A DNA stretch of 40,878 bases from an uncultured Saprospiraceae bacterium. GTDB taxonomy: Bacteria > Bacteroidota > Bacteroidia > Chitinophagales > Saprospiraceae. A program made the translations under genes and the position numbers. The stretch lies in contig CALDEM010000005.1 in NCBI GenBank assembly GCA_937942435.1, forward strand, positions 1 through 40,878, written 5' to 3'. The notes below the pieces were generated by a model. That model worked only from the letters and a program-made list of their open reading frames with translations. It ran no database searches and had not been told where the DNA came from. Positions 1-9,158 of this stretch are shown in pieces; position 1 is the stretch's first letter, and each line of letters opens with the position of its first letter.

Positions 1-3000
1 AATTGATTGTAATAGTTTAGGTACTGCAGATGCGAGCTTTATGATTGACAGTTTGGTGGCGAGTGCAAGTGTGTCTGATAACTGCGATGGAAGTATCATT
101 TTGAATAGTAGTTACAATACAGACCAATTAGACTTGTGTGCTGCATCTACTTATGATATAGTGATCACATTCACCGCAGAAGATAGATGTGGCAACCAAG
201 CGGTAACAGAGACGACAACAATTACAATTTTTCCAGATACGCAGATCCCAGTGATTACTGCCCCTGGCGATATGACAATCGATTGTAGCAGTTTAGGCAC
301 AGCAGATGCGAGCTTTATGATTGACAGTTTGGTAGCGAGTGCAAGTGTTGCAGATAACTGCGATGGAAGTATCATTTTGAATAGTAGTTACAATACAGAT
401 CAATTAGACTTGTGCGCGGCATCTACTTATGATATAGTGATAACGTTCACCGCAGAAGATAGATGTGGTAACCAAGCAGTTACACAGACGACAACAATTA
501 CAATTGTACCAGATACACAGATCCCAGTGATTACGGCCCCTGGCGATATCACAATTGATTGTAGCAGTTTAGGCACAGCAGATGCGAGCTTTATGATTGA
601 CAGTTTGATAGCGAGTGCGAGCGTAGCTGATAACTGTGATGGCAGTATCATTTTGAATAGTAGTTACAATACCGATCAATTAGACTTGTGCGCGGCATCT
701 ACTTATGATATAGTGATCACGTTCACCGCCGAAGATAGATGTGGTAACCAAGCGGTTACAGAGACGACAACAATTACAATTGTCCCAGATACGCAGATCC
801 CAGTGATTACGGCCCCAGGCGATATCACAATTGATTGTAGCAGTTTAGGTACTGCAGATGCGAGTTTCATGATTGATAGTTTGGTGGCGAGTGCAAGTGT
901 GTCTGATAACTGCGATGGTGCTGTAGAATTATTTAGTGATTTCAATACGGCACAATTAGACCTTTGTGCTACATCGACTTATGATATTATTATAACATTT
1001 ACGGCAAGTGATAAATGCGGCAATCCAGCAGTAACACAAACGACTACGATTACAATTGTCCCGGATACACAGATCCCTGTGATTACGGCGCCTGGTGATA
1101 TCACAATTGATTGTAGTAGTTTAGGTACAGGGGATGCGAGTTTTTTAATAGATAGTTTAATTGCCAGTGCATCAGTACAAGACAATTGTGATGGGACTGT
1201 TGCCTTGGTAAGTGATTATAATACTGGTCAATTGGATCTTTGTGCTAGTGAGACTTATGATATAGTTGTAACATTTACGGCAAGCGATAGATGTGGTAAT
1301 GAGGCGATAACACAAACGACGACGATTACAATCGTTCCAGATGTGATTGCTCCAACTATTGTTTGTTGTTCGGACTTCTCCGTCTCTATCGGTCCAGAAG
1401 GTACGACTACAATTGATCTCGCTGAGATAGATTGTGGTTCCACAGACAACTGTACGGCTCTTGATGATCTGAAGCGATATATGTTTAGAACTGTAAATGG
1501 GGTCATTGACAACGGAGTAAATGGTCAGTCCTTTGTGTTAGATCAAAGTGACATTGGAGATAACTTCATGACCCTCGTAGTTGAGGATTTCTGTGGTAAC
1601 AAAGATTCTTGTGAAGTATTAGTTACGCTAACAGAAGCTGGAAGTATCGATTTGACAAAACGATTGGTTAGCCTCGAAGTTGAAGAAGATGGATGTGCCA
1701 ACTTTGTCTATGAGTTTAATATTGAAAACAATGGTAATGTTGATCTTGATAGTGTGCAACTTACAGATGATTTAGATGCTGCAGGATTTAGTGGATGCAA
1801 TTCATTTGTCACAACGTTGACAAGTGACGATTTTACAATTAATGATTCATTTGACGGTAGCTCCACAACAGTTTTACTTGATGGAGAAGATCAACTACCA
1901 GTTGGCGATAGAGGTTCTGTCTTGTTATCTGTTGAAGCATGCGGTTGTCCAGATGGTAACGCTATTGCAAATGTTGCAGACGTATCAGCGCTGAGTCCTG
2001 GTGGCCAAAGTATAACCGATGTGTCTAACGTTGTCAGTACATCGATCAATTCTGCCCCAGCACTTGGTATCGCTAAGAGATTGGTATCTGCTCCTATACT
2101 AAGAGCTGACGGATGTTTTGATATCACTTATGAATTGAAAGTTAAGAACTACGGAGATATTCCTATTGGAGATATTCAAATTACAGATGATCTCACAGCG
2201 ACTTTTGCAGATGCTGACACTTTCTACCTGACCGCTGTAACAAGTGAAGAGTTTGACATCAATGTAGATTACGATGGAGGACGTACGGATGCTAACTTGC
2301 TTAATGGTAGAGATACGCTTCAAGTACAATTTGGAGACGGTGAAGAAGGAGCAGTATTGATTAGTATGGTGGTATGTTCGGATCAAGAGAGTAGAGAATA
2401 TAAAAACCAAGCAGAGGTGACAGGTCAAGCCACTAATGGTGATGTTGTCAGTGACTTGTCTCATGATGGAAGCGATCCAGACCCTGATGGCAATGGCCCT
2501 GAAGCCAATAATGCCCCTACTAACTTAGTCCTTCAAGTCAATCCAAATGTAGAGTTGGTAAAACGAGTATCCGAAGGTCCATTTGATAATGGCGATGGGA
2601 CTTTTGATTTTTCATATGAGATCAGAGTTGAAAATACAGGTGATGTACCCGTACAGGTAGATTCTTTGATTGATGATTTGGCAACAGCATTTGCGGCTGC
2701 GCAAAACTGGCAGATCACGAGATTAGAATCAGAGTACTTTGAGATCAACCCTTCTTTTAATGGTTCGTCTGTAACTAATCTCATCAATCAAGGAGAGCTG
2801 ATGCTGCCAGAAGATGCCGGAGCAGTCTTCTTAGGTATGAGAGTAGCACCTGGATCAGATGATTTAGAATTTAACAATACTGCATTCTTATTTAGTGAGT
2901 CAGTACTCAATGGATCGATATCTGTACAAGGACTTGCCGAAGTGGATGATGCACTTGTATCATTGACTTGTCAGAACAAAATCATCTGCCCTGCATGGCC

Positions 3001-6000
3001 GGATACGATTGTACAACAGAATGACGCAGGATGGTGCTTTGCAGTTGTGAACTTCCCGCATGCAGAACCTGATTCTTGTGTAGGAACTGGGGCTGTAGAC
3101 TTTGAATACTTCTTAAAAGGATCAGGTACACAAAGTGAACCATTAGAGACTTGGTTGCCTGGTCAGCCTTCTGGATTAGAATATTCAGTAGGCCTTACTG
3201 AGGTATTGATAAGATATTCATTTGAAGTTTCGGGCGGTATAGAATATTCAGATACATGTCAGCTTCATATTGATGTCATTGATAAAGAGGCTCCATTCTT
3301 GATGGCAGGTTTGCCAGAAGATATGACTGTTTATTGTTGCGAACCGTTGGATACTTTCCATCTTCAACAGCATCATATAAATGATAACTGTCCTGATAGT
3401 TTATACATAACAGAAGAGGTTTTATCTACGAGGAATTATGATCCTTTTGATTGTGGATTTTATAATTACACAGATACTTTTAAGTGGACAGTCACGGATA
3501 GCTCCAGGGTGCTTGATGATGGCACACTGCTCAATGTCTCAGTCTGGAAGCAAGTGATCACATGGATTGATACATCGGCTCCGAGGATTATACTGCCTCC
3601 AGATATAACAGTTACAGAGTGTCTCCCAGATACAACTTTCAATATCGTTGACTATGATATAGTTTCAGTTGATACAGTTACTCAACCATTCTTGGTTGAT
3701 GATGTGTGGGTGGAGCTAGACGTAATTATAAAAGATACGATACCTGTTATAGATACCATACTTAATGACAACAGTTATGGTCAAGCTATAGCAATAGATA
3801 AGTGTTCTCCTGATAGTGTGATGGCAGCATTATTAACATACAGAGATAGCGTTCAAGTTATTTGTAAGGGAGACAAAGAAGCGATCATACATAGGATATG
3901 GTCGGTGACAGATCCATGCGGTTTCTCAAGTCAAGCCATCCAACGGATCACTATCTTGGATAAGAACCCTCCAGAGATAGAATGTGTAGGTGACTTGACA
4001 GTCTCGCTTGACGCAAATGGTAGAAGACAATTGACAAGAGAAGATCTGCTGATATCAGTATCAAGCTCTTGTTATGACAATACAGACAATGCAGAAATTA
4101 GAATAGAGCCACAATCATTTAATTGTGGAGATATAGGAGAGCATCGTGTAATTATAACTGCTACAGATATCTGTGGTGGAGAGTCGTCGTACTGTGAAGT
4201 GATCGTAACCGTGACAGATACTATTGCGCCAGTATTAAATTGTCCTACAGATCCGATTATAATTAACGAGGTGCCTGGTGATTGTGTTGTAGACATCCCT
4301 GCGCTTAATAATATTGTCGCTAACGGTGATTGTGATGTTACAATTAGTACAGATCCACCTTTGTTTTCTAATGGTTTGGCACCTGGTATGCATGTTGTTA
4401 CAGTGACTGCAACAGATGCAAGTGGTAACGTATCCATGTGTGACGTAGAGGTAGATGTGCAGACCACACTCGATATACCGGGTTCTTTGGCTTGCTTAGG
4501 TAGTATCAACTTGTCCCTTGGCGCAGAGTGTACAGCTACTATAGCTCCAGAGATGTTGTTCTTAGGACCTGATGGTATCTGTCCTAACTTCTTATGTGTA
4601 ACGGTTAGAGATGCAGATGGCAATCCTCATCCTAACTTCTTTGATGAGACTGATGATGGACAAGAATTTAGCGTAAGCATTAATGATTGTAATGGTGACA
4701 ACAACAGTTGTTGGGGAACAGTAAGAATTGAAATGAAGAACGTCCCTGAATTAGCATGGCCTGAAGATGTTGATTTACTTTGTGTAGAACCAACCGATCC
4801 ATCTTATCCCAAAAATAGATTTCCAGAAGCGCTTAACTGTGTTGAAAATTGGACTTTCAGTTATCAAGACAATTATATCAATTTTGATAGATGTGATATC
4901 CCTCGTGCAAGAATAGAAAGAACATGGTCTGTATTTGACGAGTTAGGCGGTATCCAGATGGATACGCAGATTATAAATATTCTACCATATACCAATGAGC
5001 ACTTGCTGTGGCCTGAGGATATTACAATTGAAAAACCACTGGAGTGTGGAGAGGTTGATGAGACCTTAGATGATATTGAAAATGGAGTGCTCGCTGCAAC
5101 TTCTCGTATCCATCCTGATAGCACAGGTCAACCTAATCTATTTGGTATTCCTTTAGATAACAATGGTGGTTTATGCTTATTTGCAGTTGGCTATGAGGAT
5201 AGAGTATTGGAGATATGTGATGGCGCATATCAGATATTGAGAGTTTGGGAGGTGAGTGATGTTTGCAAGGGATTTGCAGATGGGACTAACCCTGTAAGTA
5301 GAACTCAAGTGATCACAGTATTTGATACGAGACAACCTACGCTTGTTGAAGCTCCTGATACTATCAGTATTACAATTAACCCTTGGGCATGTACATACAC
5401 TGGCTCATTGCCTTTTGCTACAGTTCAAGAAGATTGTTCGGTAGCGACAATTGAAGCTTACATGTCAGGTGGCGGATACATAGAGGTGCAAGGTAGTATC
5501 GAGACTGAAGATCTTGAAGTTACAGGTGTTAGTATGACGATTGGTGAGCACAGAGTGACTAATGTCTTTAAAGACGCTTGTGGCAATATTGCAGTTTATA
5601 ATTTTATTGTCAATGTTGGAGATGGCATACCTCCGGTTGCAATTGCAAGAGAGTCTATAAGTGTTTCACTTGCTCCAAGTAATTCTTCTGAAGAAGAAGA
5701 TGGTATCACCAAGATATTTAAAGAATCTATCGATGTAGGCTCCCACGATGGTAACTGTTCTGAGGTTACAACATGTATGTTGCTCGCTCAAGAATTAGAA
5801 GACCCAATTATAATAGATGGCGTACATGTTACTAACGAAGAAGGTCAATTATTATACACTCCATATCAATGTGAGGTTGATGGCATCTTTGTCTATGAAG
5901 AATTAGATACAGATGGCAAGACAGTAAGAGAGGTAGAGCTACCTTATGTTGTTTGTAAAGATTTTGTAAGATTTTGTTGTTCAGACATAGGAGTTAACCA

Positions 6001-8731
6001 AGTGGCGCTTGTCGTAACTGATGCAGGCGGGCTCAGTGCTACCTCTTGGACTACTGTCAATGTAGAAGACAAAGGAACCATCGACGTAGCATGTGGAGAT
6101 GTCTTGTTGATCTGTGGAGATGATTATAGTATAGAAGCATTAGGTAGTCCTAATATCTCAGGTGGCATATGTAGAGAAAGTGCCTTAAGACATGTCGATA
6201 ATGAGATCTTGGATGTATGCGGAGCAGGTGTGATAGAGAGGACTTGGTATGTAGATAGTCTGGTGGCATGTGTACAAAGGATCACAATTGTTGGTAATGA
6301 CCTCGCCTTTGATCCACTGACGATCAAGTGGCCTGCACATGCTGATGGAGCTGCCTATACAGGACTTAGAAGAGAGTGTGTTGTTGTTGATAAAGACAGT
6401 AATGACAACGATATCTATGGTATAGAAGAGTTAGAAGAAGACATCCAGATGGATGATGCTTTAGTATGTGGCGGAGATGTTGTAAGTACTCCTAATTGGT
6501 GTACCGCTTCATGTTCTTTAGTCGAAGCAACTTTTGAAGATCAAGAAGTAGTCGGTGATGGATCATGTAAGAAGATCATCAGAAGATGGACGATTGTAGA
6601 TTGGTGTAATTATAATCCTAACTCGAGTGAAGAGCACGTAGATCATACAAGTGGCAGAGATCAGTTTGAAGCGATTAACGATGAGTGGTTAGGAGCGGGA
6701 GATTGGTTGGCGACATTGAAGCCTGAAGAGCCATGTGAAGAGTGCGATAAGATCTCCGGACCAAGTGCTGATGTCTACTTTAGATATACTGATGTGGATG
6801 TTGACGGATACTACACTTATGACCAAGTCATTAAGATTATAGATGATACGCCTCCTGTGATCGCAGTTGTAGATACGCTAGTAGTCAGTATCACCGATGG
6901 AGCAGAGAGCAAGAATGATGATTTTGATGATTGTACTGGACAGACGATACTAACAGCGCAAGTCAAAGATCTTTGTGGAGGAAACGCTCTTGATATATCC
7001 GATGCAGATTGGCTCGTCACTTTCGTAAATGCTGAAAATGTAATTATTGATGCACAAACGTTACGTGGAGATAGTGTTTCTATAATGTCTCCTCTGTCAA
7101 GTGTAGGATCTTTTGTAAGAGTGGTCTGGTCTGTGCGTGATGGATGTGGTAATGAAGCAAGAACCGAGTCGATTGTACTTTATCGGGATGATAAGGCCCC
7201 AACGCCTTTATGCATACAGCAGTTGAGTACAGCTGTATTGGCTAATGATGGCACTGTGTCTATATGGGCAGCTGATTATGATCAAGGCAGTTTTGATAAC
7301 TGTAGCGAAGTTGATGTTATGTTCAAAGATGATGACGGTTCTTATGTGCCATCATTGACACTTGATTGTGATGATCTCTCTAACGGACTAAGTACGACTT
7401 TTGACTTGCAATTGTATGTGATAGACGATCAAGGCAATGAAGACTTCTGTAATGTCCGTCTGCGTATAGATGATAACAATGATGCTTGCCCTAATAATAA
7501 TCAAGGTGCGGCGATCATCGCAGGAGAGATTAGAACAGAAGAGGGCGAGATGATCGAAAGCACCTTTGTTCAACTGAGTTCTGGTGATGGTATGATGACA
7601 GCAGAAGATGGAGAATATTACTTCAGTCAGAACCCTCTTTCAGCTTCTTATGAGATTGACCCAGAGAAAACTGACAATCCGCTCAATGGTGTAACTGTAC
7701 TTGACTTAGTATTGATCCAACGACATATCATCGGGTTGCAACCGCTTGATAGTCCTTACAAGATGATTGCAGCAGATATCAATAATGATAAAAGAGTAAC
7801 GGCACTTGATCTGGTTAGTCTTAGAAGATTAATATTGGGCGTTGATTCTACTTTTAGGTCTAATAGCTCATGGAGATTTGTAGATGCTGATTTCCAGTTT
7901 ATAGATCCTACACGTCCATGGCCTTTTGATGAAGTGATCCAGATACCTACTTTAGATAACAATATGTATCAAGAGGACTTTATAGGTGTCAAGATAGGTG
8001 ATGTCAATAGTAATGTTGTTTCTAATAGTTCACTCCTAAGTGGTAGAAGTGCAAAAGATATATCATTGGTCACGAGAGATCGATATGTTTATGCAGGTCA
8101 AGATATTGAAGTGACTTTCAGATTAGAATCTGCCATAGATTTAACCGGCCTTCAGTATACTTTAGACTTTGAAGGATTAAAATACTTAGGATTTGAGAAA
8201 GGTCAACTGCCATTATCGGCAGATGAGATTGCTCACTTAGATGATAATGTACTGACTTCAGCTTGGCATAAGGATTATGATTTAGAAGAAGAAGTTGTCT
8301 TTGAAGATGATACTAAGTTGTACACATTGATGTTTAGAGCTAAAAAGAATGGTCTACTCAGTGAGATGCTTACTATGACTACTTCTATCACTGATGCCTT
8401 AGCATACGATGCGATGGACAATGAATACCTATTGTCTCTGTCATATGAAAATGCCATCGATAATGATCAGTTATCTCTTCTCCAGAATGAACCTAATCCA
8501 TTTGTAGAGCAGACGATTATTGGATTCTACATCCCAGAAGACGGAGAGGTTAAGCTGTCTGTATATGATATCGTAGGTAAGACTTTGTATGAATATCAGG
8601 GCACTTTTGGTCAAGGCCTACATGAGTTTAGTCTATCGTCTGAGGACTTAGATAATGCTTCTGGTGTGCTTCACTATCAGTTAGAATACAAAGGCGAAGT
8701 CCAAGCCAAAAAGATGGTAATTGTTAATTAA
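1..8731 (+). CDS. Giant secreted HYR-repeat adhesin-like protein with T9SS sorting domain (5' end outside window)
   Basis: The reading frame is already open at base 2, so the gene starts upstream of the window; about 2909 residues are visible. Order of parts, in visible residues: five 92-residue tandem repeats (1-460); a further Ig/HYR-like unit; three DUF11-like units, each opening with a KR-containing start such as LTKRLVS, AKRLVS and VKRVSEG (about 550-985); many diverged HYR-like modules recognised by PPxI/APxI starts and D-x-CGN endings (about 990-2480); a short carboxypeptidase-regulatory-like unit (about 2495-2550); a dockerin-like pair (about 2555-2620, ADINNDKRVTALDLV); a cohesin-like beta domain (about 2680-2810); and a T9SS type A sorting domain (about 2823-2909, NEPNPF then VYDIVGK). 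Such proteins are exported across the outer membrane by T9SS and fixed to or released from the surface. A role in adhesion or matrix is inference. Cysteines are abundant in the HYR part. Confidence 0.93.
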   Translation, partial: IDCNSLGTADASFMIDSLVASASVSDNCDGSIILNSSYNTDQLDLCAASTYDIVITFTAEDRCGNQAVTETTTITIFPDTQIPVITAPGDMTIDCSSLGTADASFMIDSLVASASVADNCDGSIILNSSYNTDQLDLCAASTYDIVITFTAEDRCGNQAVTQTTTITIVPDTQIPVITAPGDITIDCSSLGTADASFMIDSLIASASVADNCDGSIILNSSYNTDQLDLCAASTYDIVITFTAEDRCGNQAVTETTTITIVPDTQIPVITAPGDITIDCSSLGTADASFMIDSLVASASVSDNCDGAVELFSDFNTAQLDLCATSTYDIIITFTASDKCGNPAVTQTTTITIVPDTQIPVITAPGDITIDCSSLGTGDASFLIDSLIASASVQDNCDGTVALVSDYNTGQLDLCASETYDIVVTFTASDRCGNEAITQTTTITIVPDVIAPTIVCCSDFSVSIGPEGTTTIDLAEIDCGSTDNCTALDDLKRYMFRTVNGVIDNGVNGQSFVLDQSDIGDNFMTLVVEDFCGNKDSCEVLVTLTEAGSIDLTKRLVSLEVEEDGCANFVYEFNIENNGNVDLDSVQLTDDLDAAGFSGCNSFVTTLTSDDFTINDSFDGSSTTVLLDGEDQLPVGDRGSVLLSVEACGCPDGNAIANVADVSALSPGGQSITDVSNVVSTSINSAPALGIAKRLVSAPILRADGCFDITYELKVKNYGDIPIGDIQITDDLTATFADADTFYLTAVTSEEFDINVDYDGGRTDANLLNGRDTLQVQFGDGEEGAVLISMVVCSDQESREYKNQAEVTGQATNGDVVSDLSHDGSDPDPDGNGPEANNAPTNLVLQVNPNVELVKRVSEGPFDNGDGTFDFSYEIRVENTGDVPVQVDSLIDDLATAFAAAQNWQITRLESEYFEINPSFNGSSVTNLINQGELMLPEDAGAVFLGMRVAPGSDDLEFNNTAFLFSESVLNGSISVQGLAEVDDALVSLTCQNKIICPAWPDTIVQQNDAGWCFAVVNFPHAEPDSCVGTGAVDFEYFLKGSGTQSEPLETWLPGQPSGLEYSVGLTEVLIRYSFEVSGGIEYSDTCQLHIDVIDKEAPFLMAGLPEDMTVYCCEPLDTFHLQQHHINDNCPDSLYITEEVLSTRNYDPFDCGFYNYTDTFKWTVTDSSRVLDDGTLLNVSVWKQVITWIDTSAPRIILPPDITVTECLPDTTFNIVDYDIVSVDTVTQPFLVDDVWVELDVIIKDTIPVIDTILNDNSYGQAIAIDKCSPDSVMAALLTYRDSVQVICKGDKEAIIHRIWSVTDPCGFSSQAIQRITILDKNPPEIECVGDLTVSLDANGRRQLTREDLLISVSSSCYDNTDNAEIRIEPQSFNCGDIGEHRVIITATDICGGESSYCEVIVTVTDTIAPVLNCPTDPIIINEVPGDCVVDIPALNNIVANGDCDVTISTDPPLFSNGLAPGMHVVTVTATDASGNVSMCDVEVDVQTTLDIPGSLACLGSINLSLGAECTATIAPEMLFLGPDGICPNFLCVTVRDADGNPHPNFFDETDDGQEFSVSINDCNGDNNSCWGTVRIEMKNVPELAWPEDVDLLCVEPTDPSYPKNRFPEALNCVENWTFSYQDNYINFDRCDIPRARIERTWSVFDELGGIQMDTQIINILPYTNEHLLWPEDITIEKPLECGEVDETLDDIENGVLAATSRIHPDSTGQPNLFGIPLDNNGGLCLFAVGYEDRVLEICDGAYQILRVWEVSDVCKGFADGTNPVSRTQVITVFDTRQPTLVEAPDTISITINPWACTYTGSLPFATVQEDCSVATIEAYMSGGGYIEVQGSIETEDLEVTGVSMTIGEHRVTNVFKDACGNIAVYNFIVNVGDGIPPVAIARESISVSLAPSNSSEEEDGITKIFKESIDVGSHDGNCSEVTTCMLLAQELEDPIIIDGVHVTNEEGQLLYTPYQCEVDGIFVYEELDTDGKTVREVELPYVVCKDFVRFCCSDIGVNQVALVVTDAGGLSATSWTTVNVEDKGTIDVACGDVLLICGDDYSIEALGSPNISGGICRESALRHVDNEILDVCGAGVIERTWYVDSLVACVQRITIVGNDLAFDPLTIKWPAHADGAAYTGLRRECVVVDKDSNDNDIYGIEELEEDIQMDDALVCGGDVVSTPNWCTASCSLVEATFEDQEVVGDGSCKKIIRRWTIVDWCNYNPNSSEEHVDHTSGRDQFEAINDEWLGAGDWLATLKPEEPCEECDKISGPSADVYFRYTDVDVDGYYTYDQVIKIIDDTPPVIAVVDTLVVSITDGAESKNDDFDDCTGQTILTAQVKDLCGGNALDISDADWLVTFVNAENVIIDAQTLRGDSVSIMSPLSSVGSFVRVVWSVRDGCGNEARTESIVLYRDDKAPTPLCIQQLSTAVLANDGTVSIWAADYDQGSFDNCSEVDVMFKDDDGSYVPSLTLDCDDLSNGLSTTFDLQLYVIDDQGNEDFCNVRLRIDDNNDACPNNNQGAAIIAGEIRTEEGEMIESTFVQLSSGDGMMTAEDGEYYFSQNPLSASYEIDPEKTDNPLNGVTVLDLVLIQRHIIGLQPLDSPYKMIAADINNDKRVTALDLVSLRRLILGVDSTFRSNSSWRFVDADFQFIDPTRPWPFDEVIQIPTLDNNMYQEDFIGVKIGDVNSNVVSNSSLLSGRSAKDISLVTRDRYVYAGQDIEVTFRLESAIDLTGLQYTLDFEGLKYLGFEKGQLPLSADEIAHLDDNVLTSAWHKDYDLEEEVVFEDDTKLYTLMFRAKKNGLLSEMLTMTTSITDALAYDAMDNEYLLSLSYENAIDNDQLSLLQNEPNPFVEQTIIGFYIPEDGEVKLSVYDIVGKTLYEYQGTFGQGLHEFSLSSEDLDNASGVLHYQLEYKGEVQAKKMVIVN
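2..1381 (+). repeat. Five 276-bp in-frame tandem repeats (92 aa each)
   Basis: Units start at 2, 278, 554, 830 and 1106, exactly 276 bases apart, each beginning at the codons for I-D-C-(S/N)-S-L-G-T. Units 1 to 3 are almost identical at the DNA level; units 4 and 5 carry more changes, and the pattern breaks after about 1381. Each unit encodes one HYR-like module containing DNCDG, TFTA(E/S)D, CGN and ending in PDTQIPVITAPGD. The array may extend upstream of the window. Near identity at synonymous sites points to recent duplication or ongoing homogenisation. Confidence 0.97.
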
Positions 8732-8750
8732 GAGGTTTTTGAAAGTGTCG

Positions 8751-8786
8751 GATGCAAAGAGGGTAGTGTGCTACCTTCTTTGTATC
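8751..8786 (+). terminator. Stem-loop downstream of the giant adhesin gene
   Basis: A 16-bp stem (arms 8751-8766 and 8771-8786, two G-U pairs, no mismatch) with a four-base loop TGTG lies 19 bases after the TAA stop. The following tract is only weakly T-rich (CATCTTTGATA), so it may end transcription with help or stabilise the 3' end of the mRNA. Confidence 0.6.
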
Positions 8787-8844
8787 CATCTTTGATATAA
8801 GTGCGTCATCTCTTATGATGTGATTGCTTGTTGATTTGCCCGAT

Positions 8845-8887
8845 GATACTGTTCGTATCATACCAAAGGTATCATGCTAACAGTATC
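8845..8887. repeat. Long imperfect inverted repeat (hairpin)
   Basis: Arms 8845-8864 and 8868-8887 are complementary over 20 positions apart from two mismatches and one G-U pair, around a three-base AAA loop, followed by TTT. It could be a second, bidirectional terminator or a small palindromic element. It encodes nothing. The stretch from here to 9048 is AT-rich and holds no gene I can support. Confidence 0.6.
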
Positions 8888-9048
8888 TTTCGATAGTACT
8901 TACAGTTTATAGAGAAGTCATTCTTTATTTATCATTAATAAGATTGATCTTCAGATATTTCCGTAATTAAATATCAACATAAAATATTTCTATTCTATCA
9001 TAAAATATTGATTATCAATATATAATGATTTATATAATATCATTATAC

Positions 9049-9147
9049 TAAGCCAAAAGTGTAATTATACATCATATTTGGCTGACTATAAACACCCTAT
9101 ACTCAGCCAAATTCAGCAAAAAAACATAAATTTGGCTGACTATAAAC
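9049..9147 (+). promoter_or_regulatory. Two 54-bp phased palindromic repeats directly upstream of the ATPase gene
   Basis: The 18-base sequence ATTTGGCTGACTATAAAC occurs at 9076-9093 and again, unchanged, at 9130-9147, 54 bases apart. Each copy is preceded by an inverted partner: AGCCAAA within 9049-9058, and TCAGCCAAATT at 9103-9113, which pairs perfectly over 11 bases with 9129-9139. The second copy overlaps TAAATTTG (9127-9134), a full match to the Bacteroidota -7 consensus TAnnTTTG, and ends 11 bases before the ATG at 9159. A period of 54 bp is close to five helical turns, so bound proteins would face the same side. An operator for autoregulation is the simplest reading; this is inference. 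Confidence 0.7.
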
Positions 9148-9158
9148 TTTAATTCAAC

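Noticed and set aside
151..1512. Five reverse-strand open frames spaced 276 bases apart
   Set aside because: They are the same antisense shadow repeated by the tandem array of the forward gene; they have no start signals and no independent family match.
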